The notes beneath the pieces were generated by a model that worked only from the letters and a program-made list of their open reading frames with translations, did no database searches and had not been told where the DNA came from. From an uncultured Planctomycetaceae bacterium (GTDB lineage Bacteria; Planctomycetota; Planctomycetia; Pirellulales; Pirellulaceae), in the NCBI GenBank assembly GCA_937967665.1, contig CALBSZ010000598.1, forward strand, positions 1 to 7,398: 7,398 nt of DNA, given 5' to 3'. Shown here piece after piece: positions 6,630 to 7,398 of this stretch (positions within the stretch are counted from its first letter, which is position 1; the number at the start of each line of letters is the position of its first letter). A program made the translations under genes and the position numbers.

Positions 6630-7327
6630 TCAGACTCTTGGTGAGCATCCGTGGCGTAGACGAACTTGACGCGGCCATCGAGGGCGGTGCCGATTTGATC
6701 GATCTCAAAGAACCGCTGCACGGGTCACTCGGCGCGTCCGATCCTGCTACCTGGCCCGCTGTGCTACGAGCGGTGGCGGGACGGTTGCCGACAAGCGTGG
6801 CCGTGGGTGAACTGGAGGATCCCGCAACGCTTTCCAGAGCCGCCATGACCAGCGGGTTTGACTATGCCAAGGTAGGCCTCGCCAACATGATGCCCCATGC
6901 CAACTGGCGGCAGCGATGGGAGTCCGCCGTGCGACAGATGCCTTCGTCGGTCCAGCCAGTCGTTGTGGTCTATGCGGACCACGCCGCTTGCGGATGCCCC
7001 ACACCGCGGGAAGTGGTTGCCGCTGGAAGGGAACTCTCTTCCAAAGTTCTACTCATCGATACCTTTCACAAACAGGGCCAGTCGGTTGTCGACTACCTGG
7101 CTGATACGTCCCTTAACGCCGCCATCGAATTGGCACGCGAATTGTCGATGTTCATTGTCGTCGGCGGATCCCTGACGTCGGAATCCATTTCGCAATTGCG
7201 GTCGTGGAAGCCTGATTTCGTTGCCGTCCGTGGCGCCGTTTGCGAGCAATCGCGCAGTGGGAACGTGAACCGCGAACTGGTCCGTGCCTTGGCGAACCGG
7301 CTCGCTGCACTCGACAGCGCGGATTAA
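6626..7327 (+). CDS. mfnB: (5-formylfuran-3-yl)methyl phosphate synthase homologue (MfnB / UPF0264 family)
   Basis: In methanogens MfnB joins two molecules of glyceraldehyde-3-phosphate into 4-(hydroxymethyl)-2-furancarboxaldehyde phosphate, the first step towards the furan of methanofuran. Bacterial homologues accompany the tetrahydromethanopterin / methanofuran C1 pathway, which planctomycetes also carry. The protein is a 233-residue single TIM barrel, the usual length. Visible motifs: LLVSIRGVDELDAAIEGGAD at 4-23, then DLKEP with D26 and K28 (the Schiff-base lysine position), GSLGAS at 33-38, DYAKVGL with K82, and LLIDTFHKQG with D145 and K149. These match the Asp/Lys pairs reported as important in the Methanocaldococcus enzyme. 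Start is GTG, 4-nt overlap with the membrane-protein gene and a good ribosome binding site. Stop TAA at 7325-7327. Family is confident; actual production of a methanofuran-type cofactor in this organism is inference. Confidence 0.9.
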   Translation: MIRLLVSIRGVDELDAAIEGGADLIDLKEPLHGSLGASDPATWPAVLRAVAGRLPTSVAVGELEDPATLSRAAMTSGFDYAKVGLANMMPHANWRQRWESAVRQMPSSVQPVVVVYADHAACGCPTPREVVAAGRELSSKVLLIDTFHKQGQSVVDYLADTSLNAAIELARELSMFIVVGGSLTSESISQLRSWKPDFVAVRGAVCEQSRSGNVNRELVRALANRLAALDSAD

Positions 7328-7398
7328 CGGTTACTCAGCGAGTCCGATGCCGAGCGATCGCGTGATTTCTGAATTTTTGTCATGATTTGCTTGACTTC

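Noticed and set aside
7328..7398. TTGACT at 7391-7396 as a -35 box and the GCGATCGC palindrome at 7354-7361
   Set aside because: The window ends before any -10 box could be seen, and a single 8-bp palindrome is expected by chance; nothing else supports a feature here.

Overview
The window looks like a piece of a planctomycete chromosome, probably close to Pirellulales. Three things point there. A giant secreted protein opens with an Arg-rich stretch and an LEQRHLLAA motif, followed by a dockerin pair and a cohesin-like segment in the style of planctomycete surface proteins. A bacterial MfnB-type gene (methanofuran / C1 pathway) is present. The RNase D also seems to be of a type I associate with this phylum. 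The phylum assignment is inference from gene content; no rRNA or other marker is present.

Layout: (1) 1-152 is a short leader with no recognisable gene, ending in a good ribosome binding site. (2) 153-4599 (+) is one large surface-protein gene, now broken in its eighth repeat. The parts in order are basic N-terminus, dockerin, cohesin-like segment, eight Ig/cadherin-like repeats, an SdrD-B-like domain, and a Ser/Thr-rich tail. The break has two parts: an in-frame TAG at 3579-3581, and a 19-bp imperfect tandem duplication (3611-3629 / 3630-3648) that moves the frame by +1. Removing one 19-bp copy restores a sensible reading. (3) 4594-4662 is a 17-bp tandem repeat in four copies that contains the stop codon of the surface-protein gene and fills almost all of the gap to the next, convergent gene. 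(4) 4666-5850 (-) is ribonuclease D, rnd. (5) 5851-6074 is a divergent intergenic region. (6) 6075-6629 (+) is a two-helix membrane protein of unknown function, overlapping by 4 nt with (7) 6626-7327 (+), an mfnB homologue. (8) 7328-7398 is unassigned tail.

Functionally the window is mosaic. The surface protein would act outside the cell in adhesion or in binding partners through calcium. RNase D acts in cytoplasmic tRNA/RNA 3' maturation. MfnB would make the furan precursor of a methanofuran-like cofactor for tetrahydromethanopterin-linked formaldehyde oxidation. Only the last two genes look like an operon. I did not find a wholly new multi-gene system. The strongest points for a second look are the double lesion in the surface-protein gene, the ordered 17/34-bp repeat carrying its stop codon, the Asp-to-Glu change at a catalytic position of RNase D, and the unknown membrane protein coupled to mfnB.
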